Translations under genes and position numbers: made by a program
NCBI GenBank assembly: GCA_903842345.1
Contig: CAIMLR010000034.1
Span: 1 to 52,443 of the forward strand
Source of the DNA: an uncultured Myxococcales bacterium
GTDB taxonomy: Bacteria > Myxococcota_A > UBA9042
Direction of reading: 5' to 3'
Length of the DNA: 52,443 nt
Shown here: positions 1 through 7,238 of the stretch, piece after piece
How the letters are laid out: each line of letters opens with the position of its first letter
How positions within the stretch are numbered: position 1 is the stretch's first letter
Notes under the pieces: generated by a model
Told to the model about the DNA's origin: nothing
The model's database searches: none
The model's input: the letters and a program-made list of their open reading frames with translations, nothing else

Positions 1-177
1 CGCCGGACACAGCTCCACAATGCGGTCCCGCAGCTCGCGCTGCGCCGCCCACCCTTCGGCAGAGTTCGGGGTCCTTGTGTCCCGTTCTCCGCCCGGCCTG
101 GTGAATGTGGGCTTCGCGTGGGTGCCCGGGCGCGCGCCCGGGTGCACGAGAAGCGCCGCGCCCGACATGCGCAGCAT
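1..177 (-). CDS. N-terminal fragment of an unidentified protein, cut by left edge
   Basis: Reading the minus strand from the ATG at 177-175 (a second in-frame ATG is at 168-166), the frame stays open to the window edge. About 84% of the codons after the second ATG end in G or C, whereas upstream of the start the third-position bias falls away, which is why I place the start here. The visible peptide begins MLRMSGAALLVHPGARPGTH and ends with a helix-like stretch (ELRDRIVEL). No family is recognisable in under 60 residues and no clear Shine-Dalgarno is seen. If real it is divergent from the gene at 416, leaving 178-415 as a shared upstream region. Confidence 0.4.
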   Translation of the reverse strand, partial: MLRMSGAALLVHPGARPGTHAKPTFTRPGGERDTRTPNSAEGWAAQRELRDRIVELCPA

Positions 178-415
178 GAAGGTATTCGCGAGTTCCAGAG
201 TTTTGCCGCGCCTCGTTCGGCATTTTCGTGCAGATTTCCGTCTCACCGCTGCGCCGTGGCCCGGAAATCGGACTCCTCAGGTCCTTCACTTTCCCAGCCA
301 AGCCCTTGTCGCGACTTCGCTTCCCGGCGTACCATCGCGTTGTCGTGCCCGCTCAGGTTGGCGCTTTCCGCCGCTGATCCCGCAACGCGTATCGAAGCCA
401 AGGTGGAGGCCTGCC

Positions 416-1603
416 ATGACGTTCTATTTGAATCGCGACGGCCAGTCGACGCCGTTTGAGCTTGAGCAGTTGCGAACAATGGCGCAGACAGGCGCTTTCA
501 AGCAGGACGAATACGTCTTCGATCGCCGCCGCGAGGAGTGGCTCTTTCCAAATCAGATCGAAGAGTTGAAAGATCTCTGGACGATCGGCGAAGAGGACAA
601 GACCGTCGCCATCCAGCTGCCCGCGGACTTCGTCGCGCAGTTGGCCGCGCGGCAGAAAGCTGCCGTGGCCGCGCCGGAAGTGCATCAGCTCGCCGCGAAA
701 GCCGTGGCGCTGACGCCGTACTCGGCCCCGCGTGCGCCGATTCAGCCGCCGGAGCCGTCGTCGCCGCATTCGGGGATGGCGCAGGTCATCCAGCCGCGTT
801 TCGTCGGGCAGGGCGGCGACCTCCTCGTCACGATGCTCGTCGGCTACCTGCTCTCCATGGTGACGCTGGGCATTTACCTGCCGTGGTTCATCTGCAAGTT
901 GCACGCCTACCTCGCCGCATCGACGCGCATCGAGGGCACGCCGCGCGGCACGCTCCAGCTCGAATTCACGGGCAAAGGCGGCGAACTGCTCGGCACCGGT
1001 CTCGTCGGTCTGTTGCTCACGATCCTCACCCTCGGCTTCTATGGTCCGTGGTTCCTCGTCAAACTGACGCGCTTTTTTACGGCCAACACGCACGCGATCG
1101 CGCCCGATGGCACCCGCTACGGCGCGCGGTTTGAGGCGACCGGCGGCGAGCTGCTCGTTGCGATCCTCGTCGGCTACCTGCTGTGCCTCGTGACGCTTGG
1201 CATCTACACGCCGTGGTTCCTCTGCAATTTCCAGCGGATTTTCCTGACCAAGTTGATCCTTCTGGAGGACGGCAACGCCTCAGGTTCGTTCAGCTTTGCC
1301 GGTACGGGCGGCGAGCTCATCGGCCCATTCCTCCTCGGCATCCTCCTCACGGTCGTCACGCTCGGCATCTACGCCGCGTGGTTCCAGGTTGCCCTGATGC
1401 AGTTCTTCGCGCGCCACACCACCGTCACGCTCGGCGCGCAGAGCTGGCGCGGCCGTTTCTCCGGCACAGGCGGCGAACTGTTGGTGATGAACCTGGTTGG
1501 CTATCTCCTGACCGTCGTGACGCTCGGCATCTACGGCGCGTGGTGGCTGGTCAAGCAGTTGACGTTTCAGACGGATCATCATCACTTCGATCCACAGACG
1601 TGA
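416..1603 (+). CDS. GYF_2 / DUF898-like multi-repeat membrane protein
   Basis: A 395-residue protein. Residues 1 to about 55 look like a GYF_2 domain (MTFYLNRDGQ, then an EEWLFPNQIEEL tail). After a Pro/Ala linker come five copies of a unit of about 55 residues, each built on a hydrophobic segment ending in (V/L)TLG(I/F)Y.(P/A)W and preceded by GGEL or GGDL, starting near residues 138, 195, 250, 305 and 358. TLGIYxPW is the hallmark of DUF898 (YjgN-like) inner-membrane proteins. The start was set at the ATG with AGGTGGAGG just upstream; an open frame extends further 5' but lacks coding character. No biochemical role is known for the family. The five-fold repeat is unusually regular. Confidence 0.8.
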   Translation: MTFYLNRDGQSTPFELEQLRTMAQTGAFKQDEYVFDRRREEWLFPNQIEELKDLWTIGEEDKTVAIQLPADFVAQLAARQKAAVAAPEVHQLAAKAVALTPYSAPRAPIQPPEPSSPHSGMAQVIQPRFVGQGGDLLVTMLVGYLLSMVTLGIYLPWFICKLHAYLAASTRIEGTPRGTLQLEFTGKGGELLGTGLVGLLLTILTLGFYGPWFLVKLTRFFTANTHAIAPDGTRYGARFEATGGELLVAILVGYLLCLVTLGIYTPWFLCNFQRIFLTKLILLEDGNASGSFSFAGTGGELIGPFLLGILLTVVTLGIYAAWFQVALMQFFARHTTVTLGAQSWRGRFSGTGGELLVMNLVGYLLTVVTLGIYGAWWLVKQLTFQTDHHHFDPQT

Positions 1604-1651
1604 ACTGCGTCTGCACTTGACGCGCGTCATGCGCCGTCCGGAATTGCCACA

Positions 1652-2701
1652 ATGTACCGCAACATTACCCAGTCGAGCGGCCAGCCGCACCTCACTTTGC
1701 GCGAACTGTTGGGCTTCACGCGCGCGGCGCCGCAGCAGGCGTGGCTGGCCGTGCGCGGTGATCCGCAGCTGCGGGGTTCGCGCATTGGCCTGACGTCCGT
1801 CCGCCAGTTCATGCCCAAGCTCGCGATCGCCACGTGGCTGGGGCAGACGCCGCTGCCGCGCCGCGTTGTCATCGTCAATTTGTACAACCATACGCCCACG
1901 CCGATCGAGGCGGGCTGGAGCGTCGAGGTCACGCAGGTGCGCGACTTCCGCGGCCGTGGGCTGACCTATGACAGCCACAACGGCACGGACTTCGTCGTTC
2001 CGCCCGGCACCGCGGTCGTCGCTGCGGCAGCGGGCGTCGTCGTGGCTCTTTGCAGCGAGTACAACCGGGGCGGCCTGAAGCTCTGCATCGATCACGGCGG
2101 CGGCCTGTTGACGAGCAGCAACCACCTCGCGCGCGCGCTTGTCCAGGTCGGCGACGTGGTGCAACGCGGGCAAATCGTGGCGTTGTCCGGCTACTCCGGT
2201 CTCGATGCGCTTGTCTCTTTTCCGTGGGTTGCGCCGCACGTGCACTACAACGTGAGCTCGGGCGGCGTGCTCGTCGATCCCTTTGCCGCGCTCCCGCATG
2301 AATCCGGGGCAGCGTCCCTGTGGCGTGCGCCGATGCCGGTGCCAAGGCGGCCCGCCGCGTCCGCCGCCGATGACGCGGCGTTCTCGCCGACGGTGTTCGA
2401 CCCCGACCGCGTTGCCGCGCTGCTCGCCGACCTCAAGCACCCGGAGCGGCGCGCGCACATCGCGGCCATCGCCGATCCCCACCAGCGCGCGTGGGAGCTG
2501 GTCATCGAGACGTTCACCTATCCGGCGCGCTTTTCGTCGCCAGCTGCGGGAGCGGCGTTGTTTGCCGGCGTGACCCGCCGGAGCGCGCTGGATTTGCCGT
2601 TCTCGGCTGAGCACTTTGACGAAGCCGTCTTCGCCGACGACGTAGCGCTTCGCCACGCGCCGCCCCGCACGCGCCAGGCCATGCCACAGGCGCGGTCGTG
2701 A
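1652..2701 (+). CDS. M23 (LytM-type) peptidase-like protein
   Basis: A 349-residue protein with the zinc-site pattern of M23 metallopeptidases: H109-x3-D113 in SHNGTDF, a central H158 in SSNHLA, and H196-x-H198 in APHVHY. The core lies at about residues 95-215. M23 enzymes cut peptidoglycan cross-bridges, and a complete ligand set suggests an active hydrolase. There is no signal peptide or membrane segment at the N terminus, which is odd for a wall enzyme. The C-terminal 130 residues (rich in Ala and Pro) match nothing I know. It lies 48 bases after the DUF898-like gene in the same direction, so co-transcription is possible. Confidence 0.75.
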   Translation: MYRNITQSSGQPHLTLRELLGFTRAAPQQAWLAVRGDPQLRGSRIGLTSVRQFMPKLAIATWLGQTPLPRRVVIVNLYNHTPTPIEAGWSVEVTQVRDFRGRGLTYDSHNGTDFVVPPGTAVVAAAAGVVVALCSEYNRGGLKLCIDHGGGLLTSSNHLARALVQVGDVVQRGQIVALSGYSGLDALVSFPWVAPHVHYNVSSGGVLVDPFAALPHESGAASLWRAPMPVPRRPAASAADDAAFSPTVFDPDRVAALLADLKHPERRAHIAAIADPHQRAWELVIETFTYPARFSSPAAGAALFAGVTRRSALDLPFSAEHFDEAVFADDVALRHAPPRTRQAMPQARS

Positions 2702-2722
2702 GCCAATGCAGCGCGTAGGTCC

Positions 2723-2751
2723 TTGACGCACTTTGTGCCCTGACCTAGCCT
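2723..2751 (+). promoter_or_regulatory. Putative sigma-70-type promoter for the lipoprotein gene at 2831
   Basis: TTGACG (2723-2728) and TAGCCT (2746-2751) are separated by 17 bases, 80 bases upstream of the chosen ATG. The -35 is near consensus and the -10 keeps TA...T. Similar TTGAC-based elements precede other genes here (20455, 35867). Confidence 0.35.
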
Positions 2752-2830
2752 CGCGCGAAACCGGCCGGGCCCGCAGCATGCGGCGCAACCGTGCGGATCG
2801 TCCGCTTGCGGACACACGATGGAGTACCCG

Positions 2831-3478
2831 ATGCCCACTTTCAAGAATCGCCGCTGCGCTGCGCTCCTCGCGGCCAGCGCTCTCGTCCTCCTCGCGGCCG
2901 GCTGCAGTTCCACCAGCGGCGGCGGCGGCGGTGGCTATTTCGCCAAGGATGGCGGCGGCGATTCCGACGTCGGCCTGCCCAGCGGCAGCACGGCGGACAC
3001 GGCCTCGGCCGGCAAGGACGTGAGCGCGGACACGCCCGGTGCGGACGTCCAGTCCGGCGGCACGGACGTGATGACGGTTGAGATTGTCGACAAGCCGGAC
3101 GTCGCCGACGTCCAGACCGGCGAGCCCGACGTCAAGGCCGACGTCAAAGCCGATGTGACAAAGACGGACACGACGGTCACCGGAAAGTGCATCGCGGCCG
3201 GTACGTGCGATCCCGTCAAGAACGGCTGCACCGGCAGCGGCGAGGCGTGCGACATCGGCTCGGATGGCGCGGCTGGCTGCTTCCCCCCGCCCAATGACGT
3301 CGCGGCTGGCGGCGCGTGTGACAACACCAACGGCCCGTTCTGCCAGGGCGGCTACCACTGCGGCGCGAACGCCACGTGCCAAAAATTCTGCTGCTCCGCC
3401 AGCGACTGCGGTTCCGGCAAGGCGTGCACGCCGCTGGGCATCGTCCCAACCGACGCGATTGGCATCTGCGATCCGTGA
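2831..3478 (+). CDS. Cys-rich lipoprotein with Asp-rich stalk
   Basis: A 215-residue exported lipoprotein. The signal peptide ends in LLAAGC (lipidated C25), followed by a Ser/Gly spacer, a DxDV-type Asp/Val/Ala-rich stalk at about residues 38-115, and a Cys-rich C-terminal domain of about 95 residues that includes CCSASDCGSGKAC. The start at 2831 is preferred over the in-frame ATG at 2819 because GGAG at 2821-2824 sits 6 bases before it. No catalytic motif is visible; many disulphides and a surface location are likely. The same stalk design recurs in other genes of this window. Confidence 0.8.
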   Translation: MPTFKNRRCAALLAASALVLLAAGCSSTSGGGGGGYFAKDGGGDSDVGLPSGSTADTASAGKDVSADTPGADVQSGGTDVMTVEIVDKPDVADVQTGEPDVKADVKADVTKTDTTVTGKCIAAGTCDPVKNGCTGSGEACDIGSDGAAGCFPPPNDVAAGGACDNTNGPFCQGGYHCGANATCQKFCCSASDCGSGKACTPLGIVPTDAIGICDP

Positions 3479-3551
3479 ATGAACGGCCGCGCAACGCCTT
3501 GGCTTGACTCACTTCCCACCAACGCGCAGGCTCCCCACTGTTGGGGGCAAC

Positions 3552-5708
3552 ATGCGCAGTCTGGCTTTGCTGGTCATCTGTCTGATGTTTGTCGCTTGCG
3601 GCACGCCGGCAACTTCGCCCCCTGACACGGTTTCGACCGCAGACATCGCTGCTGCTGACAGCGGACTCACGGACGCATTCGTTGACGCGATCGCTCCGGA
3701 CGTTGACGCCGCTGCTCCGGACGTTGACGCGCACGAGACCAGCGATGCGGCGCTTGATGCGCTGGACGTGACGCCCGACGCGAGCGACAGCGACGTCCCT
3801 CCGTGCGTCTGCCCCGACGGTGCGCCTTGCGACGTCGGCACCGGAAAGTGCGTCGACCCGGGATTCCCGCTCCAGTGTATGCCGTGCAACACCGCGGCGG
3901 ACTGCAATCCCACCGGCGGCGACGCCAACATCTGCCTGTCGATCCACAGCGGGTTCAAGTGCGGAATGGACTCGTACGATTTGCTCGACGGCTCGTTCTG
4001 CATGGCCCGATGCCCGGCGCTCGGCGCGTGCCCAGCAGCCTCGCACTGCGAAGCCGTAGCGCTCGTCAAGTATCTGCCGGCGACGACATCGGTCTGCATG
4101 CCCGATGGCGGCCACTGCCTCTGTCACGACGCGTGGGCCGCGGCGGGCAAGTCAACGGCCTGCAACAAGACCAACGACCTCTACGGAACGTGCGCTTCGA
4201 CGCGGCAATGCCAATTCGACAAGGTCTCCGGCGCGGCGATGCTCACGGCCTGCAACGTGCCCGATCCGGAAGAGGAAAAGTGCGGGGACAACATCGACAA
4301 CAACTGCGACGGCAAGACCGATGAACCCGGCGCCGGCGGCTGCACCTCCTGGTTCCCCGACGCCGACGCGGACGGATTTGGCACGTGGAAGGGCGGCAGT
4401 TGCACGTGCACGGCGCCGCCTCCCGGCACATCTGCGTTCGCCGGGGAATGCGACGACGCCAATCCCGCGATCCACCCGGGCGCGCTGGAAATCTGTGACG
4501 GCTTGGACAACAACTGCAACGGCACGACCGACGAAGCCGGCGCGCTGGGCTGCACGCTCCGCTTCCACGACCTCGACGGGGACGGCTATGGCAGTCCCAA
4601 CGACTCCGCGTGTTTGTGCCCCAGCTACGCCGCCTCCGGCTGGCTGCTTCAGGCCGGCGACTGCAACGACACGCCCGGCGTCGGCGCCGCCATCAACCCC
4701 ACCGCGACGGAGGCGTGCGACGGCGTGGACAACAATTGCGACGGCAAGACCGACGGCGAGAACGCCGTGGGCTGCAAGCTCTACTTTCCCGATCAGGACG
4801 GCGACGGCTACGGGATCGCCGACGCGGGCAAGTGCCTGTGCGCCGGGACGTTCCTGTATTGCGCCGACCTCGCCGGCGACTGCAACGACACCGCCGCGGC
4901 CATTAATCCCGACGCCGGCGAGGTCTGCGACGGCTTGGACAACGACTGCAACGGCGCGACGGACGACGGAACGGCCAGCGACGTCTGCCTCTCGGGCGTG
5001 TGCGTCGACGGCGCGTGCACGACCGTCTGCCCAAGCGGCTACGTGGACTTGAACGCGAGCGCGACGGACGGCTGCGAGTGCGCGGTTGGCCCCAGCAGCG
5101 CGGGCGCGACGTGCGGCGGCGGCTCGATGCTGGGCGACTTGCCAGAAGGCAGCACGCTGACCGTGAGCGGGCAAATCGTCCCCGGCGAGGCGGGCGACTG
5201 GTATGCGTTCAAAGCCATCGACTTGCCGGAAGTCAGCACGCAGACCAACTGCGACGAATTCGACGTGCACATCGCGTTCACCAGTAACCCGGGAGACGCG
5301 TTCGTGTTTGACGTCTACCGCGGCGCCTGCTGCGCCGATGACCAGGTCTGCAGCGGGGAGACCGTCCACACGTGGTCGGTCAACTTCTACGGACCGACGC
5401 CGTTTGGCCCCAAGACCAAGACCAACGCCAAGGGCGGCGGCGCCTACAGCCCGTCGCCCGTGCCTGAAGCCGGCGGCGAATGCGGCTGCGTGGCGCCCAA
5501 CGCGGTCTCGGGGAAGAAATGCTCCTGGGACTGGGAGAGCCAGAACGTCGGCTGCGGCCCGCAAGGCTTTCCCGGCCTCAACCTCTGCATCGACAACTCT
5601 GCGCCATACCACGTCCGCGTCTACCGCAAGCCCGGCGCGCCGCTCGTTTGCGACACCTACACGCTGCAGGCCAGCAACACGCCGGGCGGCGTTCCGCCCA
5701 ATCCGTGA
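3552..5708 (+). CDS. MopE-repeat surface lipoprotein
   Basis: A 718-residue lipoprotein. Signal peptide MRSLALLVICLMFVAC gives lipidated C16, followed by an Asp/Ala stalk (to about residue 85), a Cys-rich module, and from about residue 235 to 480 a series of MopE-type units: four C(D/G)xxDN(N/D)C(D/N)G.TD loops alternating with three DxDGDGxG-like loops and G(D/E)C(D/N)D. This pattern is the putative metal-binding motif named after the copper-associated MopE/CorA proteins of methanotrophs and is common in Myxococcota surface proteins. The last ~220 residues form a beta-rich domain with more Cys pairs and a GDWYAFKAID stretch like pre-peptidase/PPC domains. The start at 3552 was chosen because it opens directly on the signal peptide. 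Ligand unknown; calcium or copper is inference. Confidence 0.82.
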   Translation: MRSLALLVICLMFVACGTPATSPPDTVSTADIAAADSGLTDAFVDAIAPDVDAAAPDVDAHETSDAALDALDVTPDASDSDVPPCVCPDGAPCDVGTGKCVDPGFPLQCMPCNTAADCNPTGGDANICLSIHSGFKCGMDSYDLLDGSFCMARCPALGACPAASHCEAVALVKYLPATTSVCMPDGGHCLCHDAWAAAGKSTACNKTNDLYGTCASTRQCQFDKVSGAAMLTACNVPDPEEEKCGDNIDNNCDGKTDEPGAGGCTSWFPDADADGFGTWKGGSCTCTAPPPGTSAFAGECDDANPAIHPGALEICDGLDNNCNGTTDEAGALGCTLRFHDLDGDGYGSPNDSACLCPSYAASGWLLQAGDCNDTPGVGAAINPTATEACDGVDNNCDGKTDGENAVGCKLYFPDQDGDGYGIADAGKCLCAGTFLYCADLAGDCNDTAAAINPDAGEVCDGLDNDCNGATDDGTASDVCLSGVCVDGACTTVCPSGYVDLNASATDGCECAVGPSSAGATCGGGSMLGDLPEGSTLTVSGQIVPGEAGDWYAFKAIDLPEVSTQTNCDEFDVHIAFTSNPGDAFVFDVYRGACCADDQVCSGETVHTWSVNFYGPTPFGPKTKTNAKGGGAYSPSPVPEAGGECGCVAPNAVSGKKCSWDWESQNVGCGPQGFPGLNLCIDNSAPYHVRVYRKPGAPLVCDTYTLQASNTPGGVPPNP
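4265..4970 (+). repeat. MopE-type repeat block inside the lipoprotein gene
   Basis: Coding repeat: four DN(N/D)C(D/N)G.TD loops separated by about 70-80 residues, with three acidic DxDxDG(F/Y)G loops between them. The units differ in length and sequence, so this is diverged domain repetition rather than recent tandem duplication. Confidence 0.75.
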
Positions 5709-5712
5709 AGCG

Positions 5713-7224
5713 CTACTGCTTGACGCAGAAGTAGACGCCGACGTACGGCGGCATGATGTCCAGGTACGGCCCGCCGTTGTTGTTGTTGGCGTAGCTGGCC
5801 GTGCCGACGTTGGGCGGTTCCAGGTCCATCGTCGTTGCGTACAGGTAGTCGAACGTGGAACCGCTCGCGCTGCTGCCGATCTTGGGGCTTGTCGCGCTGG
5901 CCACGGACAGGCGCCATTTGTTGGTGCCGCCCGTCGCCCCGTACGCGACCGTGTTGCCGCCGTAGGGCAGCGTGCCAACGCCGATGGGCATCTTGCCGGC
6001 CATGTTCGGCGTGCCGTTGTTGCCGTTGGCGGGAATCCAGCCGACCGGGCACGTCGCGCTCGTGAACGCGATGATGGTGCCCGCGGGCAACACGTTGTTG
6101 GTGCCGTTGACCGTGAGGTTGCCGTCGATGGTCAGGTCGCCCTTTACCTCGACCTTGTTGGCGGACGCGTAGCCGAGCGTCATCGACCAACTGAGCAACT
6201 TGCCGTCATACGTGCCGCCGCCGGCTTGCGCGGCCGAGTCGATGACTTGAATCTGCCACGCGCCCTTGGCGATTTTGCCGGACCAGCCTGCGAGATCGCC
6301 GCTGAAGACGGGCGTGACGTCCGGGAAGGTCGTGACGATGTTGCCGCCCTTGAAGCCATTCTTGTCGAACAACACGATGACGCTCTTGTCCGGCGCGACG
6401 AGGTTGACGGTCAAGTGGGAGATGTCGCTGTTGCTGATGTTGACCGCGACCGAGATGGTCGCGATCGCGTAGCCGCTGGCGATGGTGAGGGTGTCGCTGA
6501 CGCCGACGACCGCGTTGTCCGGGATGGAGAGGTTGATGCCGCCGGCGGTCGTCGTCGGAAAGACGTTGGCGAGCGCGCCGTTGGAGACGTAGTTGAGCGG
6601 GTCGCTGCCGATGCCGCCGCCGGCCGTGCAGACGACCTTGCCGGTGGCGTCGATGCCGGAGATGGCTTGGCCCGTGCCGCACGCCTGGCCGGGCGCGACG
6701 AGCGTCGGCGTGCCGGTCAGATCGCCAAACGCGCCGGTGGTGGCGACCTTGGCGAGGTTGCCGGCCGCGGTGATGGCGTCAAAAACCGACGGCGCGAGCG
6801 CGGAGGCCTTGATGCAGCCGCTGCAATCCAGATCTTCCGCGACGGCGGCGCGCAGGGCGAACGGCACCGCGGCGATCGGCTTGCGCGGCAGCTCAGGATC
6901 GGTGCCCACGGCCAACGCCAGCATCGGCGAGGTCCCCGCAGCCAGGACCGCGCTCGTCAACGGCTTGCTCGCGCCAAGCAACTGCGAGAAACCGCCGCTC
7001 TTGACCGCCACCGCCACCGGGCCTTCCACCCACAGCGGCGCCGCGCTCACCGCATCGCCGTACACCGCAAACTTGATCGAGTACACGCCGTCCGCCACGG
7101 GCGCGCCGGCAATGTTGGCCAGCGTACCTTCGACGAGCAGCGTGCCGGGCACCGCCGCCTGCGCGGGGAGCGCGATCGCCAGCAGCAACCACGTCGTCAG
7201 CCAAATCGGGATTCGAATCGTCAT
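5713..7224 (-). CDS. Secreted protein with P/Homo B domain and tail-collar-like C terminus
   Basis: A 503-residue protein starting MTIRIPIWLTTWLLLAIALP with signal cleavage after AQA. Residues 25 to about 130 match the surface/tail-fibre N-terminal module that starts with VEGTLANIAGAPVADGVYS-like text and ends in IAAVPFALRA. Residues about 226-350 look like a P/Homo B (proprotein convertase P) beta-jelly domain, with DLAGWSGKIAKGAWQIQVID and GKLLSWSMTL. Residues about 375-420 resemble a phage tail-collar domain (CPVGWIPANG, TPNMAGKMPIGVG). The C terminus ends in FCVKQ. Only 14 bases separate it from the Cys-repeat lipoprotein gene upstream, so the two are probably one transcript. It converges on the MopE gene with only 4 bases between stop codons. 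Confidence 0.75.
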   Translation of the reverse strand: MTIRIPIWLTTWLLLAIALPAQAAVPGTLLVEGTLANIAGAPVADGVYSIKFAVYGDAVSAAPLWVEGPVAVAVKSGGFSQLLGASKPLTSAVLAAGTSPMLALAVGTDPELPRKPIAAVPFALRAAVAEDLDCSGCIKASALAPSVFDAITAAGNLAKVATTGAFGDLTGTPTLVAPGQACGTGQAISGIDATGKVVCTAGGGIGSDPLNYVSNGALANVFPTTTAGGINLSIPDNAVVGVSDTLTIASGYAIATISVAVNISNSDISHLTVNLVAPDKSVIVLFDKNGFKGGNIVTTFPDVTPVFSGDLAGWSGKIAKGAWQIQVIDSAAQAGGGTYDGKLLSWSMTLGYASANKVEVKGDLTIDGNLTVNGTNNVLPAGTIIAFTSATCPVGWIPANGNNGTPNMAGKMPIGVGTLPYGGNTVAYGATGGTNKWRLSVASATSPKIGSSASGSTFDYLYATTMDLEPPNVGTASYANNNNGGPYLDIMPPYVGVYFCVKQ

Positions 7225-7238
7225 GGGCCTTGTCTCCC

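Noticed and set aside
1280-3382. Minus-strand open frame of 700 codons
   Set aside because: Antisense to three well-supported plus-strand genes; composition is Arg/Ala-rich as expected for the shadow of GC-rich coding DNA, with no domain or signal.
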